A DNA stretch of 12,130 nt from Bauldia sp. GTDB lineage: Bacteria; Pseudomonadota; Alphaproteobacteria; Rhizobiales; Kaistiaceae. The notes below the pieces were generated by a model, which was not told the origin of the DNA, did no database searches, and saw only the letters and a list, made by a program, of their open reading frames with translations. The stretch spans positions 1-12,130 of the forward strand of contig JAGRKY010000313.1 in assembly GCA_020442095.1 (NCBI GenBank), in the 5' to 3' direction. The position numbers and the translations under genes were made by a program. The first letter of the stretch is position 1; every line of letters starts with the position of its first letter. Positions 1-6,220 of this stretch are shown here, piece after piece.

Positions 1-314
1 TCGACATCACCCAGGCCCAGGCCGATGCCGTCTTCCTCGGCGAGCGCCTGATGCCGGTCGTCGACGCCTTCGATATCGGCCGGCGGGCGCGGCGGCTGAT
101 GAACCAGAACCTCGTCTTCACCGTCATCTACAATGTCGCGGCGGTGCCGCTCGCCATCTTCGGCATCGTCACGCCGCTGATCGCCGCGGTCGCCATGTCC
201 GGCTCGTCGATCACCGTGACGCTGAATGCGCTGCGGGCCCGGATGCCGGAGCGCGCGCGCGCCACCGACGAAGCCACGGCCTTGCCCGCCGAAGCGGAAG
301 CCACCGCGCCATGA
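1..314 (+). CDS. fixI: Copper-translocating P1B-type ATPase FixI/CcoI, C-terminal fragment
   Basis: This is the last 103 codons of a heavy-metal P-type ATPase; the reading frame begins at base 3 and the N-terminus lies outside the window. What is seen is the end of the soluble ATPase domain (QADAVFLGERL), then two C-terminal membrane segments with the family pattern QNLVFTVIYNVAAVPLA and TPLIAAVAMSGSSITVTLNA. The metal-binding CPC motif, the phosphorylation site DKTGT and the hinge are all upstream and cannot be checked. In the FixI/CcoI group the enzyme exports copper across the inner membrane for assembly of cbb3-type cytochrome oxidase. Assignment to FixI rather than a general CopA rests on the next gene, which overlaps it (ATGA) and encodes FixS. 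The Ala/Glu-rich tail after NALRAR is variable in this family. Family assignment is firm; the FixI label is supported by context. Confidence 0.9.
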   Translation, partial: DITQAQADAVFLGERLMPVVDAFDIGRRARRLMNQNLVFTVIYNVAAVPLAIFGIVTPLIAAVAMSGSSITVTLNALRARMPERARATDEATALPAEAEATAP

Positions 315-469
315 CGGTCCTCCTCTACCTCGTCCCGCTGGCGCTTTTCCTCGGCCTTGTCGGCCTCCTCGGCTTCCTCTGGTCGCTGAAGAGCGGCCAG
401 TATGACGACCTCGACGGCGCCGCCGTCCGCGTCCTCGACGACACCGACGTCGAACCGGGCAAGGGCTGA
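311..469 (+). CDS. fixS: cbb3-type cytochrome oxidase assembly protein FixS/CcoS
   Basis: A 52-residue protein whose ATG overlaps the stop of the preceding ATPase gene (ATGA), indicating translational coupling. Residues about 4-26 form one hydrophobic membrane segment (LLYLVPLALFLGLVGLLGFLW). It is followed by SLKSGQYDDLDGAAVRVL, which matches the FixS/CcoS signature of a short cytoplasmic tail with QYDDLDG and a hydrophobic stretch. The usual family length is about 50-60 residues. CcoS is needed to insert haem and copper cofactors into the cbb3 oxidase. It is the last gene of the fixGHIS (ccoGHIS) operon, and the next gene converges on it. The annotation is secure despite the small size, because position, overlap and motif all agree. 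Confidence 0.92.
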   Translation: MTVLLYLVPLALFLGLVGLLGFLWSLKSGQYDDLDGAAVRVLDDTDVEPGKG

Positions 470-492
470 AGCGCGCCTGGCCGTCCCGATCC

Positions 493-633
493 CTAGATCG
501 CCTTCTTCGCCGTCTTGACGGCCTTCTTTGCGGTCTTCTTCACCGCGCGGGTCGGGCCGTCGGCGCCGACGATGCGCGCCGTCTTTTTCGCGGCGTGCTT
601 CGTCCCCTTCGCCACCTTCTTCGCCGAAACCAT
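493..633 (-). CDS. Lys/Ala-rich, histone H1-like 46-residue basic protein
   Basis: A minus-strand ORF of 46 codons begins at ATG 633-631 and ends at TAG 495-493. A strong ribosome-binding site, GAGGAGG, lies 8 bases before the ATG. The product has two blocks of Lys/Ala/Thr repeats (SAKKVAKGTKHAAKKTAR and VKKTAKKAVKTAKKA) around a short IVGADGPT linker. About a third of the residues are Lys or Arg and there are almost no acidic ones. Such composition resembles the C-terminal tails of bacterial histone H1-like proteins, which bind DNA or RNA without sequence specificity. The gene starts 33 bp after the stop of the outer-membrane protein gene on the same strand, so it may be the last gene of that transcript. 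Function is not known; nucleic-acid binding is inferred from composition only. Confidence 0.6.
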   Translation of the reverse strand: MVSAKKVAKGTKHAAKKTARIVGADGPTRAVKKTAKKAVKTAKKAI

Positions 634-666
634 CGATCGTTCCTCCTCGTCAGGAATGCGTTTCGC

Positions 667-1692
667 CTAGAACGGCACGGTCACTGTCCCGAACACCGAG
701 TTGCCCTGGAGCCGGTTCTTTGCATCGAACTCGTAGAGCCAGCGGAGCGATGTCGAGACCGGCAGGCTGCCGGCCTGGAAGTTGTAGGTGAGGTTCGGGC
801 CGATCGCCGCGACCCGTCCCTCAAAGTCGCCGAGCGTCGCGCCCTTGCCGCTGTCGGCGCTGATCTGGTCGTAGTAGTAGCCCGCGACGCCCGCCGAGAA
901 GGCCTCGGAGAAGTGCTGCATCAGCGCGTATTCGACGTGGAACTCGGTGCCCGAGCGATAGTCGGTCGCCGGGTTCTCGGCGTTGAAGGTGAAGCCCGCC
1001 GCGATCGAGGCCTCCAGCCCGATCGACGGGTCGAGCCAGGTGATGGCGCCCGAGGCGTCGAAGGCCCAGTGGTTGAAGCCCATGTTGGCGAGGTCGTGCT
1101 TGTTGTAGGAGCCGATCGGTACGTTGAGCAGGCCGGTCACCTTGCTGTGCCAGTTACCGGAATCCCATCCGATCCAGGCGGTCAGCAGCGGGTCGCCGAA
1201 GGCAGTCGTTTCGTCGGATAGCTTGAAGGTCTGGCCGGCGGAGTAGCTCGTCCCGTCGGGCAGCGTCAGCCGCGCCGTTGCGTCGACGCGCCCGTTGACC
1301 TCCTGCCACCCGACCGGCGCCAGCACCCCGAAGCCCACTCTGCCGCCAAACACCGTCGTCTGCGGCGCCCAGAGGATCGTCGGGATGGTGATGAAGGCCT
1401 GCGAGTCGACCTTGAGTTTCGCCTCGAGGTCGATGTTGCCGACGTCCTCGAGCAGTACCCCGTCGGCGGCCTCCGCATTGGCGCTTCCGCTGTAGAAGTA
1501 GTTCAGGCTGTAGAAATACATGCCGGGCGGCGGTGCAATGCCGGAAAGCTGCGCGTTGGATCCGAGCAGGTAGACGCTCTTCGCACCCTCCGCCGATCGT
1601 GCCGCCTCCGTGCCGGCCATTCCCCAAAGTCCCGCCGCAATCGCGACGGCCATCACCCGGACTTGAGATCGTTCGTGCCGCACCCCAATCAT
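667..1692 (-). CDS. Outer-membrane beta-barrel, 'MetA-pathway of phenol degradation' family transporter
   Basis: A 341-residue secreted protein. The N-terminus has basic residues, then a hydrophobic run (VMAVAIAAGLWGMAG) and a probable cleavage after an Ala-rich stretch near residue 34. The body is rich in alternating aromatic and small residues typical of beta-strands (PPPGMYFYSLNYFYSG, YNKHDLANMGFNHWAFDAS, VSTSLRWLYEFDAKNRLQGN). It ends in VFGTVTVPF, whose terminal Phe fits an outer-membrane assembly signal. PPGMYF near the start, the 'vlaPvG..' strand and a late RWLYEFDAKNRLQG are typical of the Phenol_MetA_deg family, channels often found beside catabolic genes. ATG 1692 is preceded by AAAGGGGGCGACG, an acceptable ribosome-binding site; an internal ATG 13 codons in is a less likely start. 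The gene lies 67 bp downstream of the arylsulfatase gene, so it may admit sulfated aromatic substrates to the periplasm. That role is an inference from neighbourhood. Confidence 0.8.
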   Translation of the reverse strand: MIGVRHERSQVRVMAVAIAAGLWGMAGTEAARSAEGAKSVYLLGSNAQLSGIAPPPGMYFYSLNYFYSGSANAEAADGVLLEDVGNIDLEAKLKVDSQAFITIPTILWAPQTTVFGGRVGFGVLAPVGWQEVNGRVDATARLTLPDGTSYSAGQTFKLSDETTAFGDPLLTAWIGWDSGNWHSKVTGLLNVPIGSYNKHDLANMGFNHWAFDASGAITWLDPSIGLEASIAAGFTFNAENPATDYRSGTEFHVEYALMQHFSEAFSAGVAGYYYDQISADSGKGATLGDFEGRVAAIGPNLTYNFQAGSLPVSTSLRWLYEFDAKNRLQGNSVFGTVTVPF

Positions 1693-1713
1693 CGTCGCCC
1701 CCTTTGATGATGT

Positions 1714-1741
1714 GCTCCGGCGCGACCATCCGCGCCGGAGC
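1714..1741 (-). other. Perfect 11-bp stem-loop between the sulfatase and outer-membrane genes
   Basis: GCTCCGGCGCG at 1714-1724 pairs perfectly with CGCGCCGGAGC at 1731-1741 around a 6-base loop (ACCATC). It lies in the 67-bp gap between the two minus-strand genes. On the transcribed strand it is followed by ACATCATCAAAGGG and not by a run of T, so it does not look like a standard intrinsic terminator. It ends about 13 bases before the ribosome-binding site of the downstream gene. A role in mRNA stability, processing or partial termination would set different levels of sulfatase and porin; which of these applies cannot be told from sequence. Confidence 0.6.
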
Positions 1742-1759
1742 GGATTGCGTTGAGGTCCC

Positions 1760-3346
1760 CTACTGCAAGGCCTTGCTCAGGAAGTCCTCGACGACATTCG
1801 ACATGTCGAACGAGGCGCCGGCCTGGACCGGCGGATACTCGGCAAGCGTCTGAAGATGCTTGGCCAACAGGACGTTCATCGGCTGGAAGAGCCACGACAC
1901 CTTCTGGACCAGGTGCCCGAACGAATCCGTCGAGTCGTAGCTCTCGAAGGGGTCCATCCTCAGGTTGAAGACCCGCGGCATCGAATGCGCGATGATGTCA
2001 CCGTAATAGTCCTCGCGCGTCAGGAAATGGAATTTCCACGGCCCCATCCGCACCGCGGACATCAGACCCTCGTAGTAGTAGAAGATGTGGTCGCGGTTGG
2101 AGTGATCCTGCTCGCCTTTCCAGTAGGCGAGGTTGTTCACGCCGTCGATGACCTGCTTCTTCTCCTCCATCACCTCGGCGGCGATGTCGTCGATTCCCGC
2201 CGCCGCGGCGAGCGTCGTGAACATGTCCATGTGCGACTGGATGCCGTTCAGCACCTGGCCGGGCTTAAGCACGCCGGGCCATTTGATCATCGAGATGACC
2301 CGGACGCCGCCCTCGTAGGTGGTCATCTTCTCGCCGCGGAAGGGCGTCGTCGCGCCGTGCGGCCACGAGGAATGCTCGGGTCCGTTGTCGGTCGAGTACC
2401 AGACGATGGTGTTGTCGGCGAGCCCTTGCGCGTCGAGCCAGTCGAGTACCAGGCCGATGTCATGGTCGTGCTGCAGCATCCCCGAACCGTGAAAGTCCGA
2501 TTCCGAGGTGAACTCCTCCGCCGCATAGCGCCACTCGTCGTTCAGCCGCGTATAGAGGTGCATGCGGCTCGTGTTCAGCCAGACGAAGAACGGCTTGCCG
2601 GCCTCCTGGGAGTTCTTCATGAACTCCTCTGCAAGCGGGATGACCTCTCCGGCGTCGAAGTTCTTCATCCGCTCCTGGGTCAGCGGGCCGGTATCCTCGA
2701 TGGTCTGGTAGCCGACCACGCCGAACCGCGGCTGGTCGGTCTCGTCGAACGTCTCGGATGCGAAGCTGTGGATCACGCCGCGCGTGCCGAACTGCGCCTC
2801 GTACTCCTCGAGCGAGCCTGAGAAGGCTTCGCCGAAGCGCTGGTAGTCCCGCTGCTCGGCCTCCTCCTGGGTGTTGAGGTGGTAGAGATTGCCGAAGAAC
2901 TCGTCGAAGCCGTGCACGGTCGGCAGGTGTTCGTTGCGGTCGCCAAGATGGTTCTTGCCGAAATGTCCGGTCCGGTAGCCAACCTGCTTCAGTTCCTCGG
3001 CGAGCGACGGCGACGCCGCCTGCAGACCGAGGGGCGAACCGGGCTGGCCGACGGTCGTCATGCCCGAACGGATCGGATACTGGCCGGTGATGAAGGAGGC
3101 ACGGCCCGCGGTGCAGCTCGGCTGCGCATAATGGTCGGTGAAGCGGATGCCCTCGATGCCGATGCTGTCGATGTTGGGCGTCGTGTAGCCCATCGTCCCC
3201 ATGCCGTAGGCGGAGACGTTCTGCCAGCCGATGTCGTCCCCCCAGATGACGAGAATATTCGGCGGGGAATCTTGAGCAACGGATGGCGAGGCCCCAACAA
3301 ACACCAAGGTCGTCGCAGTGAAAATTAGTCTAAAATGATGCCGCAT
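1760..3346 (-). CDS. Secreted type I (formylglycine-dependent) arylsulfatase
   Basis: A 528-residue sulfatase that hydrolyses sulfate esters, probably in the periplasm. Residues 1-24 form a signal peptide ending at SPSVAQ. The calcium-site aspartates are in VIWGDDIGW (Asp37-Asp38). The sulfatase signature is [10 protein letters not shown], where Cys78 is the residue converted to formylglycine and Arg82 completes C-x-[PA]-x-R. FGKNHLGD supplies Lys131 and His133, [12 protein letters not shown] supplies Asp320-Asn321, and FRGEK supplies Lys340. The length is usual for the family. I chose ATG 3346 because GAGGAG precedes it at good spacing and it opens a proper signal peptide; an in-frame start 64 codons upstream would add a non-secretory leader crossing the promoter and the divergent gene's start. 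The modifying enzyme (FGE or anaerobic SME) is not in the window. The substrate is unknown. The adjacent barrel gene and divergent Crp-type regulator suggest a small catabolic unit. Confidence 0.92.
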   Translation of the reverse strand: MRHHFRLIFTATTLVFVGASPSVAQDSPPNILVIWGDDIGWQNVSAYGMGTMGYTTPNIDSIGIEGIRFTDHYAQPSCTAGRASFITGQYPIRSGMTTVGQPGSPLGLQAASPSLAEELKQVGYRTGHFGKNHLGDRNEHLPTVHGFDEFFGNLYHLNTQEEAEQRDYQRFGEAFSGSLEEYEAQFGTRGVIHSFASETFDETDQPRFGVVGYQTIEDTGPLTQERMKNFDAGEVIPLAEEFMKNSQEAGKPFFVWLNTSRMHLYTRLNDEWRYAAEEFTSESDFHGSGMLQHDHDIGLVLDWLDAQGLADNTIVWYSTDNGPEHSSWPHGATTPFRGEKMTTYEGGVRVISMIKWPGVLKPGQVLNGIQSHMDMFTTLAAAAGIDDIAAEVMEEKKQVIDGVNNLAYWKGEQDHSNRDHIFYYYEGLMSAVRMGPWKFHFLTREDYYGDIIAHSMPRVFNLRMDPFESYDSTDSFGHLVQKVSWLFQPMNVLLAKHLQTLAEYPPVQAGASFDMSNVVEDFLSKALQ

Positions 3347-3400
3347 CGTACGCTCCTCATGATTATTCGCCTTGCTGTTGTCCTTCCTGGTTGCAGCCCT

Positions 3401-3415
3401 AGAACTAACAGTTCT
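3401..3415. promoter_or_regulatory. Palindrome AGAACT-AAC-AGTTCT in the divergent sulfatase/regulator gap
   Basis: A perfect inverted repeat of 6 bp arms and 3-bp spacer, AGAACTAACAGTTCT, lies in the 100-bp gap between the arylsulfatase start (3346) and the Crp-type regulator start (3447). It is 32 bp before the regulator's ATG and 55 bp before the sulfatase's. Its position suits an operator for the adjacent regulator acting on both promoters. It is unlike the CRP or FNR consensus, which agrees with the regulator's unusual recognition helix. Binding is inferred, not shown. Confidence 0.4.
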
Positions 3416-3446
3416 GTCGGACCCAATTATTCCCGTGGGGACAAAG

Positions 3447-4142
3447 ATGCCGGAACGCAATCGAGTGCAGAACTGCGCGGCGTTGCTGCAACGCGGTTGG
3501 TTGTCCTTCCAGCCCGAACCGTTCAGGCAGCGCGTCATTGAATGCGTACGGCTGCAAGCGTTTGATCCTGGCGGGACGATCTACGGACTCGGCGACCCGC
3601 CAGGGGGCATCTACGGCCTGGTCCGAGGGACGATGGGTGTCTCCATCGCCCCGGGGCGCGCAGGTCCGCACCTCGCGCACCTCGCCTTGCCCGGTTCATG
3701 GTTCGGTGAGGGTTCGTTTCTGACGGGCCAGCCGCGTCGCGTCGGCCTCGAGGCTGTGACCCCTTGCGTGCTTGCCCACCTGACCATCGCCGACATGGAG
3801 CGCCTGGTCGGCGGCGATCCGGAGGTGATGCGCGCCTTCGCGCAGATCGCAATGACCAACATCGACCTTTGCATGCGCGGAATCGAGGATCTGCTGATCC
3901 GCGACCCGATCCGCAGAGTCGCAGCGGTGCTGTGGCGAACCTCAGGCGGGCAGCGTGGCATCGAAATTCCGATGACCCAGGCCGAGCTGGCCCGGCTCGC
4001 GAACGCCTCCCGCAAATACACCTTGTCGGCGCTGAAGCAGTTTGTGGGACTGGGCCTTGTGCGCCAGGGCTATCACCGCATCGCGGTCGTCGAGCCCGAA
4101 CGGTTGCGACGCTTCGCCGACGACGACGGACCGGGCGAGTAA
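3447..4142 (+). CDS. Crp/Fnr-superfamily transcriptional regulator
   Basis: A 231-residue regulator. Residues about 15-125 form a cyclic-nucleotide-binding-type beta-roll ([24 protein letters not shown], then [26 protein letters not shown]), residues 125-155 the dimer helix, and 157-225 a winged helix-turn-helix ([20 protein letters not shown], then [13 protein letters not shown]). The recognition helix has SRKYTLSAL and lacks the E-x-x-S-R of FNR and FixK, so it should bind a different site. The beta-roll does not carry the full GE-x(n)-R-[ST]-A phosphate cassette, so cAMP binding is doubtful. No Fe-S cysteine cluster is seen. ATG 3447 was chosen because GTGGGGACAAAG precedes it and the domain starts just after; an in-frame ATG at 3372 would add 25 residues running through the palindrome. 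Divergent from the sulfatase, it probably controls that gene, possibly in response to sulfur or substrate supply (inference). Confidence 0.85.
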   Translation: MPERNRVQNCAALLQRGWLSFQPEPFRQRVIECVRLQAFDPGGTIYGLGDPPGGIYGLVRGTMGVSIAPGRAGPHLAHLALPGSWFGEGSFLTGQPRRVGLEAVTPCVLAHLTIADMERLVGGDPEVMRAFAQIAMTNIDLCMRGIEDLLIRDPIRRVAAVLWRTSGGQRGIEIPMTQAELARLANASRKYTLSALKQFVGLGLVRQGYHRIAVVEPERLRRFADDDGPGE

Positions 4143-4373
4143 CTCAAATGGGCGAGACGGTGCCAAGGCACGACTGCGGCGACCGGTCTAAGGAACCGCT
4201 TCGCCAACGGCGGTGTTCGCAACGCGCCGCGGGCCTTGAATTTGATACAACTTTTCGGTGCCGGCGCCGTCCGATTTCCGCTGGAAAGTTGCTCTCGGGT
4301 GAGCGAATATCCGAGCCTCGATGTCCGTCTTGGTGCCGTCTCGCTGCACCAAATCTCCCTCGTGAGGACCGGC

Positions 4374-5060
4374 ATGGGTGACTTGGGCTCTGCGTTCTCG
4401 TGGTCCGATTTGCCCGGACACGCTTCCTATGTCCTGATCGCCATCTCCTACTGGCTGACCAATTTCTTCTGGCTGCGGGTCATGGCCGTGATCGGCCTCG
4501 CGTTCGAGATTCTCTACTTCCGCCTTTCGGGCGGCGCGATGCAAGCCGGCATCGGCTGGGACATCGTCTTCATCCTCATCAACCTCTATCAGATCTTCCG
4601 GCTGGTCGATGAGCACCGGCGGCTCAAGCAGCACGAGGAACTCCATCTCCTCTGCCAGGGCGCCTTCGCCGGCCTCAGCAATTCCCAGCTGGCGCGTCTG
4701 GTGAAGGCGGGCGTGTGGCAGACCTTCGACGCCGGCGCCCTCCTCACCGACGAGGGCCAGCCGGTCAAGGCGCTGGTGATGGTCTGCTCGGGCCAGGTGG
4801 TCGTCGAGGCACAGGGACGGGTCATCACGCGCCTCCACGCCGGCTCGCTGGTCGGTGAGCTCGCCTTCATTTCCGGCAACCCGGCCTCGGCGACGGTGCG
4901 GGCCGAGGTGCCGACACGCGGCTTCGTCATCGACATGGCCGGCCTGCAACGCCTCGCAAGCGCCGACGAAGTGATGGCTTCGGCGATCGACCGGGTGATC
5001 GGGCGCGATCTGGCCGCGAAACTCTCTGCCGAGACGCAATTTCACGTCGCCGGCCCCTGA
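4374..5060 (+). CDS. Popeye-like membrane protein with cyclic-nucleotide-binding-type domain
   Basis: A 228-residue protein with three predicted membrane segments (about 17-31, 33-50 and 62-78) and a C-terminal cytoplasmic CNB-type domain (about 95-220). The segments SYWLTNFFWLRVMAVIGL and WDIVFILINLYQIFRLVDE resemble prokaryotic Popeye-domain (POPDC) proteins, which share this three-helix plus CNB layout. The phosphate-binding cassette reads GELAFISGNPASATVRA (161-177). Aligned with CAP (..GQERSAWVRA), the phosphate-binding Arg is replaced by Ala171. Ligand binding is therefore non-canonical or absent, as in the Popeye family, where other residues are used. ATG 4374 was preferred because TGAGGACC precedes it and a hydrophobic N-terminus follows; a TTG start 46 codons upstream lacks a clear ribosome-binding site. 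The 231 bp before it show no gene or clear promoter. Function is unknown. It is transcribed alone or with the Crp-type gene before it. Confidence 0.75.
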   Translation: MGDLGSAFSWSDLPGHASYVLIAISYWLTNFFWLRVMAVIGLAFEILYFRLSGGAMQAGIGWDIVFILINLYQIFRLVDEHRRLKQHEELHLLCQGAFAGLSNSQLARLVKAGVWQTFDAGALLTDEGQPVKALVMVCSGQVVVEAQGRVITRLHAGSLVGELAFISGNPASATVRAEVPTRGFVIDMAGLQRLASADEVMASAIDRVIGRDLAAKLSAETQFHVAGP

Positions 5061-5209
5061 TTGCCGGCTCGACCAGGGTTGCGCGGTCATTGCCGAACCT
5101 GACAGGTGGGCCGGCAGGTCATCTCGTTTCGCTTCTTCGCCGCTGCCCGGATTTCCTGTACTAGGTGGCGGCCGGCTTTGGCGCGGCGTTCGACGGGAGA
5201 GTGTGACGC

Positions 5210-5569
5210 GTGCGAAGGACAGGACTGGGGCGGGCCGCCGTCCGGCTCGCAATGGCGGCGGCGCTTGCCGCGTCGGCCCTGATATCGCCCGTTTTGGCCC
5301 CCGCTTTGGCTCCTGCGTTGGCCTATGAATCGAAGGTCAGGCCGCCCTTCCTCTATTCCCTGAAGTGGTCGAGGGTCCCGATCCGGGTTCACTACGTCCA
5401 GTCGGTCGCCGGCATCTGCGGATATCACCGCGGGCTTCGCACCGTCGGCTGCTCGAAGCGGAGCAGCACGCGCTGCGACATCTACATCAAGAGCAATCCG
5501 GCGCCGCTGACCAGGCTCCAGGTGCTGACCCACGAAAAGGCCCATTGCAAGGGCTGGCAGCATCGCTGA
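5210..5569 (+). CDS. Small secreted protein with HExxH zinc-peptidase-like motif
   Basis: A 119-residue protein starting at GTG 5210, preceded by GGGAGAG at good spacing. Residues 1-38 form a long signal peptide (MAAALAASALISPVLAPALA) with a small repeat of the Ala-Pro-Ala-Leu type and probable cleavage at ALA-YE. The mature part of about 80 residues has four cysteines (70, 81, 89, 113) and ends in VLTHEKAHCKGWQHR. HEKAH (108-112) has the HExxH form of a zinc metallopeptidase, and LTHEKAHCxGW is a conserved ending in short uncharacterised alphaproteobacterial proteins. The domain is much smaller than typical active metallopeptidases and no third zinc ligand can be assigned with certainty (His118 or Cys113 are candidates). 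It may be a minimal peptidase or a structural zinc site. It lies convergent to fixJ with 24 bp between stops. Confidence 0.7.
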   Translation: MRRTGLGRAAVRLAMAAALAASALISPVLAPALAPALAYESKVRPPFLYSLKWSRVPIRVHYVQSVAGICGYHRGLRTVGCSKRSSTRCDIYIKSNPAPLTRLQVLTHEKAHCKGWQHR

Positions 5570-5593
5570 CGCCTTGACGGCGGCGGCCCTGCG

Positions 5594-6220
5594 TCACGAA
5601 CCGCTCTTCGACACCTCGCCGGCGAGGATCGCCATCCGCACCAGGTCCGAGAGGCTCGCCGCCTCCATCTTGGTCATCACGTTGGCGCGGTAGACCTCCA
5701 CCGTGCGCGGGCTGATGCCGAGGTCGTAGGCGATGGTCTTGTTGGGTAGGCCGTCGACGAGGCCGTCGAGAACCTGCCGCTCGCGCTGCGACAGCATCGA
5801 CAGCCGGGCGACGACATCGGCCTTGCCGGCCTCGTTCTCCTCGCGGCGCTCCTCTTCCCGCAGCGCCGAGCCGACCGCGGCGATGATCGTCGCGTCGTCG
5901 AAGGGCTTCTCGATGAAGTCGAAGGCGCCGAGCTTCATCGCCTCGACCGCGAGCGGCACGTCGCCATGGCCGGTGATGACGATGACCGGCATGCCGACGC
6001 CCCTTTCCTTCAGCCTGGCGAGGAGCTCGGTGCCGCTGATCCCCGGCATCCTGACGTCGGTGACGACGCAGCCCTTCTCGCCGCGCGGCAGCACGTCGAG
6101 GAAGGCGCTCGCCGATTCGAAGGCCCTGACCGTCAGCCCCGCCGTCTCGAGCAGGAAGGACAGCGATTCGCGGACGTCCCGGTCATCGTCGATCACATGA
6201 ACAACGGCGCTAGTCTGCAT
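5594..6220 (-). CDS. fixJ: Two-component response regulator FixJ
   Basis: A 208-residue regulator that activates transcription when phosphorylated by FixL at low oxygen. Residues 1-122 are a receiver domain: the acidic pocket is Asp11-Asp12, the phospho-acceptor is Asp55 in [10 protein letters not shown], the switch Thr is in VITGHGD, and Lys105 is in DFIEKPF. Residues 140-200 are a LuxR/FixJ-type helix-turn-helix ([20 protein letters not shown], then [13 protein letters not shown]). Length and layout match FixJ of rhizobia. ATG 6220 was chosen because GGAAGG precedes it and the receiver begins right after; an upstream in-frame start would add 30 Arg-rich residues inside fixL. The first 11 bp overlap the end of fixL, so the pair is coupled in translation. 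The likely target is fixK, divergent from fixL. The TodR/StyR family is similar, but the FixL partner settles the identity. Confidence 0.95.
   Translation of the reverse strand: MQTSAVVHVIDDDRDVRESLSFLLETAGLTVRAFESASAFLDVLPRGEKGCVVTDVRMPGISGTELLARLKERGVGMPVIVITGHGDVPLAVEAMKLGAFDFIEKPFDDATIIAAVGSALREEERREENEAGKADVVARLSMLSQRERQVLDGLVDGLPNKTIAYDLGISPRTVEVYRANVMTKMEAASLSDLVRMAILAGEVSKSGS

Noticed and set aside
1856..2821. A 321-codon plus-strand frame opposite the arylsulfatase
   Set aside because: It is an antisense shadow of a gene with complete catalytic motifs; no domain is recognised.
3347..3538. 64-codon upstream extension of the arylsulfatase
   Set aside because: It has no signal peptide features, crosses the palindrome and the divergent gene's start, and a good ribosome-binding site exists at the internal ATG 3346.
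4143..4373. Search for a small gene, RNA or promoter before the Popeye-like gene
   Set aside because: Only the weak short repeat GTGCCAAGGCAC and no convincing ribosome-binding site, promoter pair or conserved RNA structure were seen.
4188..5252. A 354-codon minus-strand frame opposite the Popeye-like gene
   Set aside because: Its composition is that of an antisense shadow (His/Asp/Glu/Arg-rich), and the opposite frame encodes a coherent membrane and CNB protein.
5570..5593. Possible bidirectional terminator between the HExxH gene and fixJ
   Set aside because: Only a 4-bp CGCC/GGCG pairing and no T run on either strand; too weak to annotate.
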